Source: Reticulitermes speratus (lineage: Eukaryota; Arthropoda; Insecta; Blattodea; Rhinotermitidae). From it: a stretch of 64,000 nucleotides of DNA. This document shows, in pieces, positions 44,850 through 57,386 of the stretch. Under the pieces are notes generated by a model. It was not told the DNA's origin, did no database searches, and saw nothing but the letters and a program-made list of their open reading frames with translations. Both the position numbers and the translations under genes were made by a program. The stretch spans positions 516,558-580,557 of the forward strand of contig JAJKFL010000237.1 of NCBI GenBank assembly GCA_021186555.1. The letters are read 5' to 3'. Every line of letters begins with the position of its first letter. Positions within the stretch are counted from its first letter, which is position 1.

Positions 44850-45770
44850 AAAATTCCTTATCGAAAGAAGTCGAAGAATTACTCAAACTGAGTAGAAACC
44901 AGCTACGAATAATGGCGGGACTGCTAACATAACGCTGTTATTTGAAAGGACATCTGTTTAAACTGGGACTGCTAACATAACACTGTCATTTGAAAGGACA
45001 TCTGTTTAAACTGGGACTGCTAACATAACACTGTCATTTGAAAGGACATCTGTTTAAACTGGGACTGCTAACATAACACTGTCATTTGAAAGGACATCTG
45101 TTTAAACTGGGACTGCTAACATAACACTGTCATTTGAAAGGACATCTGTTTAAACTGGGACTGCTAACATAACACTGTCATTTGAAAGGACATCTGTTTA
45201 AACTGGGACTGCTAACATAACACTGTCATTTGAAAGGACATCTGTTTAAACTGGGACTGCTAACATAACACTGTCATTTGAAAGGACATCTGTTTAAACT
45301 GGGACTGCTAACATAACACTGTCATTTGAAAGGACATCTGTTTAAACTGGGACTGCTAACATAACACTGTCATTTGAAAGGACATCTATTTAAACTGGGG
45401 CTGGTAGACAGTCCTGAGTGTGACAGATGCAGACAGGCATCTGAAATGGTTTTACACTGTCTTTGTGACTGTGAGACAGTGGCGGTATTAAGATTTAGGC
45501 ACCTGGGCCATCCTTTCTTGAAACCAGGTGACTTTGCAGACATCTCTGTCAGCAAGGTACTGCACTTTGTTCAAAGTGTGGGGCCGCTGCATGTATGAAC
45601 ATAAGGGCTGCACAAAAGATCAATTATGGTCGAAGTCCAGGGGTCACTACTGTGCCCGCCCTTCTTGTATTTTATTTTATTTATTCTATCTTTTTCAATT
45701 CTAATCTATACATGTATGTTCCCATTTATTAACACTCATTATTATATTCGCACGTAATAAATTGCAGTGT
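44850..45770 (+). mobile_element. LINE 3' fragment (RNase H / C-terminal region) with internal array
   Basis: Plus-strand reading gives EVEELLKLSRNQLRIMAGLL, then the repeated segment, then KGHLFKLGLVDSPECDRCRQ, ASEMVLHCLCDCETVAVLRF, LGHPFLKPG and VLHFVQSVGPLHV with a stop at 45596-45598. The Cys/His cluster after the GHC.L..HL phrase is typical of the end of ORF2 in R1/Jockey/I-type LINEs. The 3' UTR runs into an AT-rich segment to about 45770. The ORF is interrupted because the array fixes a stop (TAA) in every unit. Confidence 0.82.
44917..45396 (+). repeat. 48-bp array, exactly 10 copies, made of LINE coding sequence
   Basis: The unit GGGACTGCTAACATAACACT GTCATTTGAAAGGACATCTG TTTAAACT encodes, in the LINE frame, GLLT-stop-HCHLKGHLFKL. 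The last unit continues in register into the rest of the LINE ORF. Copies are almost identical. Confidence 0.93.
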
Positions 45771-45938
45771 CAACCCGAAAGCTTTGCGTTTCTAGTTTCT
45801 GTGCCTGCACTAATGTGCACTTACTGTACCTGCACTAATGTGTACTTACTGTGCCTGCACTAATGTGCACTTACTGTGCCTGCACTAATGTGCACTTACT
45901 GTGCCTGCACTAATGTGCACTTACTGTACCTGCACTAA

Positions 45939-47383
45939 CCTTTAGCGTCCGGAGTTATTTCTCAGCTTTGCCCTTTAAATCGAGATAAGTAGCCTACTTT
46001 ACGGCACAATACCTGTGTGATCGGTTCTGCGGCCCCCGCGTTGGCCGTTTAAACTTTAGCGCTTTCGTTAGAAAAACTTTAATATTATTTTTTCTTTAAG
46101 AGATAAAATGGTTGAATTACATCCATTTTGTAGAAAATGAAACAGGCTTTTAGCAGAGAGTTTTATAAAGTCGGCTTTTATACTTTCTGCCTAAATACAC
46201 ACAATAAAATTCCGTATTCGTATGAATTTACACTTTATGTCGTCTTATTTGGGGCTGTTAGCGACATCTATTATAAAACAGGATTTTAGCAGAGCGCTTT
46301 ATAAAGTCAACTTGTATCCTTACTGCCTAAATACACACAATAATGTTCCGTATTCGTATGAATTTGCATTTTATGTCGTCATATTTGGGGCTCTACGAAA
46401 CATCTCTGTAATGAAACAGGCGTTTAGCAAGCGCTTTATAAAATGTCAGCTTGTATCCTTACTGATATCTCGTCTCTCCTACTCAATGAACACAGTTTAT
46501 TTATCTGAAGCACGCACAAACGTAACACTAGCCTCTGCTAGCAGTCTAAACATTGGAAGGTTTTATGGCGTCACTGCAAGAGCATTCCACACCGCTTGTA
46601 GCAAAACAGAAGTATATCCTGAAACAGTCTCCAACATCACATACATACTAAACCTATTTTTGAACCTAAAATGAAATATCAGAAGACAAAGAGAAATTCT
46701 CGCATTCAAGAAATAATTGAACGTTTTAATTTTCAGACAAATAGCGCTTAAAAATAATATAAAAGGATTTGTTTGGCGTTTTTATTAGAATAATGACAGT
46801 AGAGTTATAGTACATTTTTGCACACGAAATTCGTCTGTCAGGAAGGTTGACGTAATATTTCTTCGCGACGAAATTTAACACTGCCTGCGATACGACACTA
46901 CACAAAAGCTCCTTTATGACTGGTCCAGTTTGTTTTCATTTCTGGAGTCTGTTTGGTTTTGTTTCTCACTAACGCTAACTACACAGTAGGAAACTTGTGT
47001 GAATCACTACGCCTATGTCTAGCTCAGCCATATGATATAAAACTCTCGTACACGTGAATCGCGCTTTCACCAAGCGGTTGTTTTCAGTCGACTGAAACCA
47101 CACGATCTCCACTGCAGTGCAAAACAAGTTACGTAACTTCCTAATGCTACCAGAGCTGATCGATAAAGCCTCTTCAATGTTACAGACTGAGATCCTTCCT
47201 GGGGTAAAGTAGTCGGAGCGTGAAACAAACCAAATATTTCATTTAACGCGAAATGTGGAGGTATACACGTTACCTACATGTATTTAAAGCTGTGGGAGCT
47301 ATCCCCCGCGGTCATGGGCAGGAAAGGATGACTGACGGTTTAAAGGGCCCTGGCAACTATATGGCACGCACGGACTCTAAAGG
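45939..47383. mobile_element. piggyBac-like non-autonomous element, 1,445 bp
   Basis: The ends are CCTTTAGCGTCCGG on the left and CGGACTCTAAAGG on the right, terminal inverted repeats of 13 bp with one mismatch, flanked by CTAA on both sides (45935-45938 and 47384-47387). A 4-bp duplication of TTAA type and CCTTT-like ends suggest the piggyBac superfamily. Subterminal GTTTAAA-type words lie near both ends. There is no transposase. A 150-aa frame at 46222-46674 lies in an internal duplication and is not recognisable. Confidence 0.75.
46135..46465. repeat. Internal direct repeat of about 125 bp, 2.5 copies
   Basis: CTGCCTAAATACACACAATA, TTCCGTATTCGTATGAATTT and TTATGTCGTCTTATTTGGGG recur with divergence inside the piggyBac-like element. 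Confidence 0.8.
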
Positions 47384-48774
47384 CTAATGTGTAATTACTG
47401 TGCCTGCACTAATGTGCACTAACTGTGCCTGCACTAATGTGCACTTACTGTGCCTGCACTAATGTGCACTTACTGTACCTGCACTAATGTGTACTTACTG
47501 TACCTGCACTAATGTGCACTTACTGTACCTGCACTAATGTGTACTTACTGTGCCTGCACTAATGTGTACTTACTCTGCCTGTACTAATGTGTACTTACTG
47601 TACCTGCACTAATGTGTACTTACTGTGCCTGCACTAATGTGTACTTACTGTGCCTGCACTAATGTGCACTTACTGTTCCTGCACTAATGTGCACTTACTG
47701 TACCTGCACTAATGTCCACTTACTGTTCTTGCACTAATGTGCACTTACTGTGCCTACACTAACGTGCACTTACTGTACCTGCACTAATGTGCACTTACTG
47801 TACCTGCACTAATGTGCACTTACTGTGCCTGCACTAATGTGTACTTACTCTGCCTGTACTAATGTGTAATTACTGTGCCTGCACTAATGTGTACTTACTG
47901 TGCCTGCACTAATGTGTACTTACTGTGCCTGCACTAATGTGCACTTACTGTGCCTGCACTAATGTGTACTTACTGTGCCTGCACTAATGTGCACTTACTG
48001 TGCCTGCACTAATGTGTACTTAATGTTCCTGCACTAATGTGCACTTACTGTACCTGCACTAATGTGCACTTACTGTTCCTGCACTAATGTGCACTTACTG
48101 TGCCTGCACTAACGTGCACTTACTGTACCTGCACTAATGTGTACTTACTGTACCTGCACTAATGTGCACTTACTGTGCTTGCACTAATGTGCACTTACTG
48201 TGCCTGCACTAATGTGTACTTACTGTTCCTGCACTAATGTGCACTTACTGTACCTGCACTAATGTGCACTTACTGTGCCTGCACTAATGTGCACTTACTG
48301 TGCCTACACTAACGTGCACTTACTGTATCTGCACTAATGTGCACTTACTGTACCTGCACTAATGTGCACTTACTGTGCCTGCACTAATGTGTACTTACTG
48401 TTCCTGCACTAATGTGCACTTACTGTACCTGCACTAATGTGCACTTACTGTACCTGCACTAATGTGCACTTACTGTGTCTACACTAACGTGCACTTACTG
48501 TACCTGCACTAATGTGCACTTACTGTGCCTTCACTAACGTGCACTTACTGTGCCTGCACTAATGTGCACTTACTGTGCCTGCACTAATGTGTACTTACTG
48601 TTCCTGCACTAATGTGCACTTACTGTACCTGCACTAATGTGCACTTACTGTACCTGCACTAATGTGCACTTACTGTGTCTACACTAACGTGCACTTACTG
48701 TACCTGCACTAATGTGCACTTACTGTGCCTTCACTAACGTGCACTTACTGTGCCTGCACTAATGTGCACTTACT

Positions 48775-49603
48775 CTACTCGTTGCAATGTCCAATATAAA
48801 AGACGTGTTCAAATGACAGCGCTTGCTGGCTTACCTATGCAATATCTTTAATGCCAAACGAAATATAACTTGAATTTACACTAGTGCTGACTTTCCCAAT
48901 TTTCTCTTATTTTCTGTTCATAAAGCAGCAAAGATGTGCAGCTCGTTGAGCAAACAGCCTTATTTATATTCGTTTCCACAGAGTTTGTTTTGAAGGAAAA
49001 TGTTCTCTTTTTTACAATGTGCCAGGAATTGTATTTCAAACAGCTTTAAAATAGTCATACCTAACAAATAGACGGAAACACCTTAATGTATTCAGATGTG
49101 TGTCCCTAATGTGATTTGTTTTGGAGTAACAGAGCTGTATGTGTAATATACATGTTGTGACTTCCCTTGTCACTTCCGAGGTGTTACAGACTTGTACTCT
49201 ACAAGTCTGAAGAATGTCCTTTGATCTCCTTAATAGAAAATTGAAAACATATTCACATCTTACACACTAATCTCCATGTAACAAGTTACTGATCTTAACT
49301 CAGCTCTCCATTTCAGTAATTCTAGATACACAGAAGCATGGCTGTGATGACCAATATTTGTTCTGGCTATACTTACAGAGTCTCGGTTTCAGGAAGCTTC
49401 TGGTCACACGATTCATAGATGACTGGACAGTGTTTTGTATCTGAATACGTTTATTTATATTGAACCGCAAATGGCACTCCACAAAACAAATACGATTGGT
49501 AATAGCAGCACACGGTATGTACACACTGTGGAGAGTGGAGGTCAATGGTTATTAGTGAGATATGTTATGCAGAACAATACTTTTCGAACGTAGTGCCTGT
49601 CTT
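48775..49603. other. No feature recognised
   Basis: AT-rich unique sequence. An 81-aa minus-strand frame has no recognisable content. Confidence 0.35.
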
Positions 49604-49879
49604 CTTTTTTTTTTTTTTTTTTTCTATGGCTCGACAGCCCTATATGGGCCTGGGCCTCCTCGTTTCGTCGAGGTTCCACGATCACACTTTTAGACACACC
49701 ACACAGTCGGTAGGACTCCTTTGGACGAGGGACCAGCCCGTCGCAGAGACCTCTACCTGACAACACACAACATTCACAAGAGACAGACATCCATGCCCTA
49801 GGCGGGATTCGAACCCACAATCCCAGTAAGCGAGCGGCCGAAGACCGACGCCTTAGACCGCGCGGCCACTGGGATCGGC
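49604..49879 (-). mobile_element. SINE family A, full length
   Basis: The minus strand starts GCCGATCCCAGTGGCCGCGC, with the A-box region GGTCTAAGGCGTCGGTCTTC, B-box GGGTTCGAATCCC, body TCCAAAGGAGTCCTACCGAC and a tail of about 20 A at 49604-49623. This is the copy with the longest intact tail. Confidence 0.9.
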
Positions 49880-51009
49880 GTAGAGTCTGTCTCATGACGG
49901 CAAATTACAGGACGAGTAGCAAAATTACACAACACTTTGAGCTGAAAGCTCGCACTAATGGAAACCGAATTACATATACATTATTCCAGCTACCTCTATA
50001 ATCACCCTCTTCGATTTCGGCTCTTTATTTCCCTTCTACTGTATCTTCCCTTTGCCTGCAAAGTTGTACATTTATTGTCACACTTTTTTCTTCCTTTTCT
50101 TTGTTTAGCCTTTTGTTCCTTCGGTGCTGAATTTGTGTTTAGATGGTCGTGAAGCACTCTTCATCATTTACATATGAATATGTCAGAAAGCGTCACAATG
50201 TCATTTTCGTAAGTCATTCAGTGGGACAACTGTTGGATTTTGTTGTAAGTGGATGTACAGCAAATCTTAAATATTTTGCTCTATTTGTGAGCAACATTAC
50301 TTGCATCCAGCTTCCCACTTTTCTTCAGCCACATCTAGTGCTAACTGTTATGTTTATACGGTGGTACTCGTCTTGAAAATTGGTCTGTGTAATTGGGTAC
50401 ACTGTGACCACAACGTCTAACGAGTTACGCGGCCTCACTCTACAAACTTAACCTGATTAACGAGGCAGCTCCATCTCCTTTACAAAGTACCACATCCTGT
50501 GGCATGAACTTCGCGAGTGGCTGTCTGAAACTTCCCAGTAAAGATACTTACGAGAAAAGTCTTTTATGTCAACCTCCCGTAATACCCATGAATCTTTCTG
50601 TTCCTGTATAATACAAACACAATTTCCGTCTACACATTTCTCATCAACAAAACCACATTTTATATATTCAAATTTAGACTACAGTAAAATTACTAATATA
50701 AGTTTTCCAGGATTACATAAAAATCAGTTCGCCGTATGACCCAAATATTACGTATCTAAAACTGTATTCTACAATAGCAATTCTTTCATCCAGTAAATAT
50801 TGCAGATAATAAACCTTAAACCCTCGAATCTACACTACAAAATCATCATAAAACATTATTTTATACCGTAACTGAACACCGTAATTACTAAACTTATAAC
50901 TGACGAAGACAGAAGTCCTTACAGCTGCAAAACCTCCCACTCAGGATTTGTTCCTATAACAGAACGTTGCTTATTACCATACTTTATGCAAAAAATGAGG
51001 CCCAATTTA
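49880..51009. other. No feature recognised
   Basis: Unique, AT-rich sequence. Short frames (64 and 77 aa) show no domain. Confidence 0.35.
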
Positions 51010-51302
51010 TTTTTATAAAGCTGCGCTTCAAGCCGGAAGTTCGCGAGTTCGATTCCCGATTGTGTCATTGGAGTTTTTCAATGACATAATCCTTTCGGTC
51101 TCACTGTAGCTCAGGGGCCAATTCAGCCTCTAACAGAAATGAGTACCAGGAATATTCCTTGGGGTGTAACGGCAGCCGGTGCGTAGGCCTGACAACCTTA
51201 CCACCTTCATGTGCCGATTGTCTATAAATCTGGGAGCCTCAACCTCCTGGAACCCTAAGGGTCTGTCCAGGCCTGTAATGGGATTGCTTTACCTTTACCT
51301 TT
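51010..51302 (+). mobile_element. SINE family D (tail CTTTACCTTTACCTTT)
   Basis: The head shows AAGCCGGAAGTTCGCGAGTT CGATTCCC, a B-box-like element. The body has AATGAGTACCAGGAATATTC, GGGTGTAACGGCAGCCGGTG and CAACCTCCTGGAACCCTAAG. It ends AATGGGATTGCTTTACC followed by (TTTACC)n. The tail type is shared with family C. Confidence 0.75.
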
Positions 51303-51623
51303 AGTCCATATTTATAACTTCTCCCCAAGCACTCCGTACACAGTCGTACATTTGGACATCATCTCTGTGTCCAGGCACACAGAATGTCTTCTTTATGTGG
51401 TCGATCTGATTAGGAACGTTTCCTCATTTGTCACCTGACGACACACATCCTTCTGTATGATCCCCAACGTCTACAGTCAGCACTATTTTAAGATGCCGTA
51501 AGAACTGTCTTGGTAATGCGGTCCCTGACTGCTTGGTATCCACCGTAGGCGTTACGACAGCGATTTATTTCATAAGAATTTTTTATCTTATAGCGGAGTT
51601 TTTGCTACCAGTGACAATTTTAA
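51303..51623. other. No feature recognised
   Basis: Short unique stretch between two SINEs. Confidence 0.35.
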
Positions 51624-51897
51624 TTTTTTTTTTAGTCGTCCTCTTCTACCTACTCCGGATTTCCCGTTTCAGTGTCGAGGTTTGGAATTTCTTTTGATCA
51701 CACTGAGACACACACCACAGTCGGTAGGACTCCCCTGGACGAGGGATCGGCTCGTCGCAGAGGCCTCTACCTGACAACAACACACAAACACTCACAAGAG
51801 ACAAACATCCATGCCCCCGGTGGGATTCGAACCCACGATCCTAGCAAGCGAGCGGCCGAAGACCCACACCTTAGACCACTCGGCCACTGGGATCGGC
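51624..51897 (-). mobile_element. SINE family A, full length
   Basis: The minus strand reads GCCGATCCCAGTGGCCGAGT then GGTCTAAGGTGTGGG (tRNA-Ser/Leu-like A-box) and GTGGGTTCGAATCCCAC (perfect B-box stem). The body is diverged near the 3' end, and the A-tail is at 51624-51633. Confidence 0.88.
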
Positions 51898-52227
51898 TTA
51901 ATTTTTTATACGTAGCTCAAATAGCCGTATTGTTTATTTAATGGTTCTCTGCGATAGTAGGAATTGGTAGAATACGTTTTTGTCACTGTAACCTTGTAGA
52001 CACTTTGTCAGGTAGAACTGGCTTGGAGTGTTTACACACGAGTGACTTATTAACAGAGCATAATAAAACTACGCACAGGAAATATGATATTTACTAAATC
52101 TAACAATACGCACTTTTACGTATGACGGTACGTAGACGAATAGGAAGGGGTGGTAAGACCATCGAACTGGTAATTGAAATATTTTATTTTCGAATCCAAA
52201 GTGCTTAAAGCAAGTTTTAGGAGCAGG
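51898..52227. other. No feature recognised
   Basis: Unique sequence leading into the 42-bp array. Confidence 0.35.
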
Positions 52228-53450
52228 AAAATGTACTGCAAATAAGATTATAGCGTACTGACAGAGCTTAAAATGTACTGCAAATAAGATTATAGCGTAC
52301 TGACAGAGCTTAAAATGTACTGCAAATAAGATTATAGCGTACTGACAAAGCTTAAAATGTACTGCAAATAAGATTATAGCGTACTGACAGAGCTTAAAAT
52401 GTACTGCAAATAAGATTATAGCGTACTGACAGAGCTTAAAATGTACTGCAAATAAGATTATAGCGTACTGACAGAGCTTAAAATGTACTGCAAATAAGAT
52501 TATAGCGTACTGACAGAGCTTAAAATGTACTGCAAATAAGATTATAGCGTACTGACAGAGCTTAAAATGTACTGCAAATAAGATTATAGCGTACTGACAG
52601 AGCTTAAAATGTACTGCAAATAAGATTATAGCGTACTGACAGAGCTTAAAATGTACTGCAAATAAGATTATAGCGTACTGACAGAGCTTAAAATGTACTG
52701 CAAATAAGATTATAGCGTACTGACAGAGCTTAAAATGTACTGCAAATAAGATTAAAGCGTACTGACAGAGCTTAAAATGTACTGCAAATAAGATTATAGC
52801 GTACTGACAGAGCTTAAAATGTACTGCAAATAAGATTATAGCGTACTGACAGAGCTTAAAATGTACTGCAAATAAGATTATAGCGTACTGACAGAGCTTA
52901 AAATGTACTGCAAATAAGATTATAGCGTACTGACAGAGCTTAAAATGTACTGCAAATAAGATTATAGCATACTGACAGAGCTTAAAATGTACTGCAAATA
53001 AGATTATAGCGTACTGACAGAGCTTAAAATGTACTGCAAATAAGATTATAGCGTACTGACAAAGCTTAAAATGTACTGCAAATAAGATTATAGCGTACTG
53101 ACAGAGCTTAAAATGTACTGCAAATAAGATTATAGCGTACTGACAGAGCTTAAAATGTACTGCAAATAAGATTATAGCATACTGACAGAGCTTAAAATGT
53201 ACTGCAAATAAGATTATAGCGTACTGACAAAGCTTAAAATGTACTGCAAATAAGATTATAGCATACTGACAGAGCTTAAAATGTACTGCAAATAAGATTA
53301 TAGCATACTGACAGAGCTTAAAATGTACTGCAAATAAGATTATAGCGTACTGACAAAGCTTAAAATGTACTGCAAATAAGATTATAGCGTACTGACAGAG
53401 CTTAAAATGTACTGCAAATAAGATTATAGCGTACTGACAAAGCTTAAAAT
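52228..53450. repeat. 42-bp tandem array, about 29 copies, very uniform
   Basis: The unit is AAAATGTACTGCAAATAAGA TTATAGCGTACTGACAGAGC TT. Only four kinds of substitution are seen (GCGTAC/GCATAC, ACAGAG/ACAAAG, TATAGC/TAAAGC and none in length). Because 42 is a multiple of three, the minus strand shows a 463-aa open frame repeating HFKLCQYAIILFAV. I do not call it a gene. Confidence 0.97.
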
Positions 53451-53465
53451 GCGAGCACAAACTTC

Positions 53466-53528
53466 GTATTTACATATGTACATAAGGGGGTGTGTTATTT
53501 ACATATGTACATAAGGGGGTGTGTTACT
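53466..53528. repeat. Direct duplication of about 31 bp
   Basis: TATTTACATATGTACATAAG then GGGGTGTGT occurs twice back to back just outside the 42-bp array. Confidence 0.9.
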
Positions 53529-56273
53529 GACGGGAACGTAAGCTTTAGACATTAACTTATCATACAGTGTTTCGCAATCGATAGCACTTCTGTCTGGTGG
53601 AGTACAGAAAGATTTACGTTCCAGACACTTAGTACACCATTTTGCGTGTTCGCGATGAATCAGAAAGGGATGTAGCATTTCACTGTTTATGCAAGAACCA
53701 GTCAAGATAATCAGATTTGTGCAATGAGATTTACTTAGCAAAACATGAACACGTTATGCGAATATACCGTTTATAGTACATATATAGGGAGTGGTAACAG
53801 TCTCCCGGTTGATACACAGCATTGCTAGGTATGTTATTGTGCCGGTGCAAAGGCTCGGCACTCCACGGAGATTCGACAAACTATACCTTACACCCCGTAT
53901 AATCATAAGTGGACTGACCCTTTAGCTCCTTTCCTCCCCTACCCTTTACCTTTTGGGATACGACCACAGTTTACCTGCTTAGCAGTCGGTAGTTACTTGA
54001 ACACTCTGCATCCTGGCTCTGAGCTACGAGCAACTAATTGCGGTCTCGGCCCTTACATCACAATTCTGTTTCGACAAGGATGGCAGCAGTCCTTGGTCTT
54101 GCCACGTCTGGAGGGGTTTGTAAGTCCAAGTCTTGAGATGGTAAAGCTTCTCTGGATCCAGTCGTCTGTTTTGGTTAGCATATTTCTTATTTTATGTTGC
54201 AATCCGCAAAGACTGTAAGTACGCATTTGAATTCTTTTATTTGTTATAAATAAATCCTTAATGTTGATTGGTGTATTGACAATATATGTGGGGTGATCCA
54301 CCCACAAACAAAACGATCTACGGAAATCATACCTCCGGTAGTATGTTTTTCCATACGTCGTAACATTACGGTGGCTCATTATATTTTAACGACACTAAAG
54401 TGTACCACGCGATAGCGTTGAACTCCACTGCACGTGTAGAACACGTAACCTCGACTTGCAGTGTCAAGACGCCGTCAGAAAGGCGGTGACGCATTTTGTC
54501 TTAGCCTCGTTAGAAATAACCAGGAAGTAGCAATACAGGCATCTGAAAAGGGAAAATTCGTTAGGCTGAGTTTGCGTTTTGCTTCTACGAGTTTTGTTAG
54601 GGCGTAAGTTGTACTGATGGCTCAAGAAGGAATGAAACAGAACGCCAGTCTTATAGACACACACTTAGATATTAGCAAGTCACTGTTACCACGCGAATGC
54701 CGTGAAGTAGAACTCGACTCAAATATCTTTTCCGCGACGCAGAGACCGAAATCAGTCAGCCCCCACTACTCCCTTCCTGTCGCTTTAGCATCACCGTTGT
54801 TGCTACATCAGTCATTTTCCTTTCAGCCACCGTCCTGAGAAGGTTATTTAGTAGCGTATAGGAGTGGGAGGTATTTGTCTTTACGTTATAACAACTTGGC
54901 AGCGTTGCGTTGATTGCCCAGGTCTGGGTACAGTGCGCTATTTCCAAGTCGAAATAAACTGTTCCGAATATATGCTCCGTTAGTAATAGGTTTAAACGAT
55001 GTTACCTCTGTGAAAATTGAGAGAGAGTGACTATGTGGCAAACATGGTGCCAGAGCCCTCTACCTTTGCACTTAGCTCCGCCCCTTCCTCTCTCTCTACA
55101 TTTTTCCTCGCGCAGGACGCGGAAAAATTATATGTGTTGCATTATAACTACATGTAGAAAGATGCGATACGTTGCTATATTATGCTACACTGTCTATAGT
55201 CAGGAACGTCACATGTCAATTGACCAGCGCTCAGTTGTTTCGCAGTAATTACTGTTGTTATATCCCGAGTGTGATGGTCGAAATCAGGTACGTCGGTGTT
55301 GACCTAGCGGCTGGTTATTGAGGGAAACTGGTATAAGGTTCGTTCTTGACACTTAAGAATTGATATTCACGACACCAATCACAACTCTTGAAGTGTAGAA
55401 AGACTGGTTTATTTTAAGTTATGTTGCTTGATATTAACAAGAAAAGTGACGGATATAGTGCGCTATGGGAGATAAATGAAATAACGTACTTTAAAGTAAT
55501 TAAAACTTGAGCTCTTAGCGAGACTTCTGACACAAATAAATTTCGAAAATAATTCGGACAGAGCTTCCTGCAGCAAGTGATGACCAGAATGTTCCCCAGA
55601 GGTCTTCCAGCCTCATGCTTATATAGCATCAAAATATTGGGGTCAATTACGTCACAGGGCGTTGTCAGAACCCCAAGCATTACCAAATATGGGCATAAGC
55701 TACAGCGTCTGAACGAGTGGCTTCTGTGTCAAGAACAGAGTACTTAAATCATTCAACCCTTAGGGGTGAGTTTAAAACAAGACGGTACGTGAGAAGTTTC
55801 CTAAGAAGCAGATGTAGTCTGGGTAGGTTTGTGTGGTATTTGTGGTGACTTGTAAACAAAAGTGAACATATGAAGACACACACATACCTTACATCTTACA
55901 CCTTACCGGTTATTAAAACGGTAGCTTGGCGTAATTAAAATCGCCGGACGCGCCACTGTCCATAATTATGTTTATCTGTTAAACGTAAGACTTAAAGTAC
56001 AAGCGCTGTAAAACCAACACGCATTTTACCATAAACACTACAAATGGTTAATTATGTAATTAGCTGTGGACGGGAAGACAGACTTTAACACGTGGCTGTC
56101 ACGTGCTCTGTGTTGCAGCGAATTAATTTTGGAGCAGACGTGAGAAACGCGGATTTAGCTACAATTAATTGGTCTTTAAAACTTTCATCAAAGTCGTACT
56201 GTAGATGTGGAATAATGAATATGAAAACGAACCTTACCGAACATACACGAAATCATTTGAACTTTTACCATTT

Positions 56274-56275
<2 letters not shown>
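53529..56275. other. Long stretch without supported features
   Basis: Small frames (up to 108 aa at 54053-54379) show no domain. GTTCTTGACAC at 55343-55353 and its complement GTGTCAAGAAC at 55727-55737 could be ends of a small element, but nothing else supports that. Confidence 0.3.

Positions 56276-56276
<1 letters not shown>

Positions 56277-56326
<50 letters not shown>
56277..56326. repeat. (CA)n microsatellite
   Basis: An uninterrupted run of about 25 CA dinucleotides marks the left border of the first copy of the segmental duplication. The corresponding border of the second copy (61568-61597) is also CA-rich but degenerate. Confidence 0.95.
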
Positions 56327-56330
<4 letters not shown>

Positions 56331-57010
56331 AATTCGAAACAGCACAAAATAAACTTGAAACTTTAACATTCTTTATGCATTTTTAGAGCTATGGCATTTA
56401 AGGCTGAAAAATAAGTATTAGATTTTGAAAAATGTACAAGTTATGTACACCTTATGTGCAGTATATGTACACGTTATGTGCAGTATATTTACACTGATGC
56501 ACTACAACGGTAGCTTTCTATATGCAGCTCCATATATTGCTTTTAGTGTCTGTGGAGAAGCTTGAACACAGAGACGAAACTTACACTTCAGGACTTTAAC
56601 GCTAGAAAGTGCGACTGTTTGGTACGAAAGGTCAGCTACTGGGTGACTTTGATTTGGGATGTGTAGGGCAAAATACAGGACTGAATCGGTACGTCGTTAG
56701 CCGTTTGGTGTTAGTATAAACCGCAATGTTCATCTGAGTAACTGCACTATCGCGTCTACAGACTATCGTTGAATCTGTACGACACATTAGGCCTCCGTCT
56801 GAATGTATCAATCCATATGCCGGCGAGTTTAAACGCACACGGCCGATCACTGTGTGTCCGTAGTCTACCAGCGATGTGCGTTCCGGCTCACACGAATTCA
56901 ATATGTGTAGTGCTACACTGTTGTTCGTGTTGCTACATTGCGCGTGTAAATGTGCGTCATTTATACAGCTGACAGTGGCACAATTAACACCAGAGATAAT
57001 AAACTATTAA

Positions 57011-57262
57011 TTTTTTCTTTGATGCCTCGACAGTCCCTTGGGGGCCTAGGCCGCCTCATTTTTCGAGGCTTCACGATCACACACTTTAGAAACACCACAC
57101 TCGGTAGGACTCCCCTGGACGAGGGACCAGCTCGTCGCAGAGACCTCTACCTGACAACACACAACAATCACAACAGACGGACAACCATGCCTTCGATGGG
57201 ATTCGAACCCACAATCCCAGTAAGCAAGCGGCCGTAGACCCACTTCTTAGACCGCGCGGCCA
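57011..57262 (-). mobile_element. SINE family A in duplication copy 1
   Basis: B-box GGGTTCGAATCCC and the 3' block GGCGGCCTAGGCCCCCAAGG on the minus strand, with an A-rich tail at 57011-57020. It sits at exactly the position of the SINE at 62272, so it was present before the duplication. Confidence 0.88.
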
Positions 57263-57342
57263 AATTAACGGCTTTAGTGCGAACAATATTTAGTTAGTGT
57301 TGCCAGCTTATTGTATTCAACAGTGTCCGATCTCGTATTTCG

Positions 57343-57386
57343 CCTTTGGACAGGTGTCACTGATGACAGTGACACCTGTCCAAAGG
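57343..57386. repeat. Perfect 19-bp hairpin, copy 1
   Basis: CCTTTGGACAGGTGTCACT, loop GATGAC, then the exact reverse complement. It lies about 235 bp upstream of the lipase-like start codon. Confidence 0.92.

Larger units (their letters stand above)
45801..48774. repeat. 25-bp array in two blocks (45801-45938, 47384-48774)
   Basis: The unit is TGCCTGCACTAATGTGCACT TACTG. Variants are CACTAATGTGTAC, ACCTGC and TTCCTGC. About 5.5 copies lie left and about 55 right of an inserted DNA transposon, and the phase is continuous if the insert and one copy of CTAA are removed. Blocks of several units recur (48360-48560 resembles 48560-48770). Confidence 0.95.

Noticed and set aside
46222..46674. 150-aa frame inside the piggyBac-like element
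   Set aside because: It spans an internal nucleotide duplication and shows no transposase features.
51800..51897. tRNA-Ser/Leu gene on the minus strand
   Set aside because: The A-box and B-box are good, but the sequence continues into a SINE body with a poly-A tail, and four relatives exist in the window.
52069..53460. 463-aa minus-strand open frame
   Set aside because: It is made of 29 copies of a 42-bp unit whose length is a multiple of three. It has no unique domain and no gene context.
54053..54379. 108-aa minus-strand frame
   Set aside because: No recognisable motif, no neighbouring exons and no start context. Not enough to call a gene.
55343..55737. Possible small DNA element bounded by GTTCTTGACAC inverted repeats
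   Set aside because: Only 11 bp match and no target-site duplication was found.
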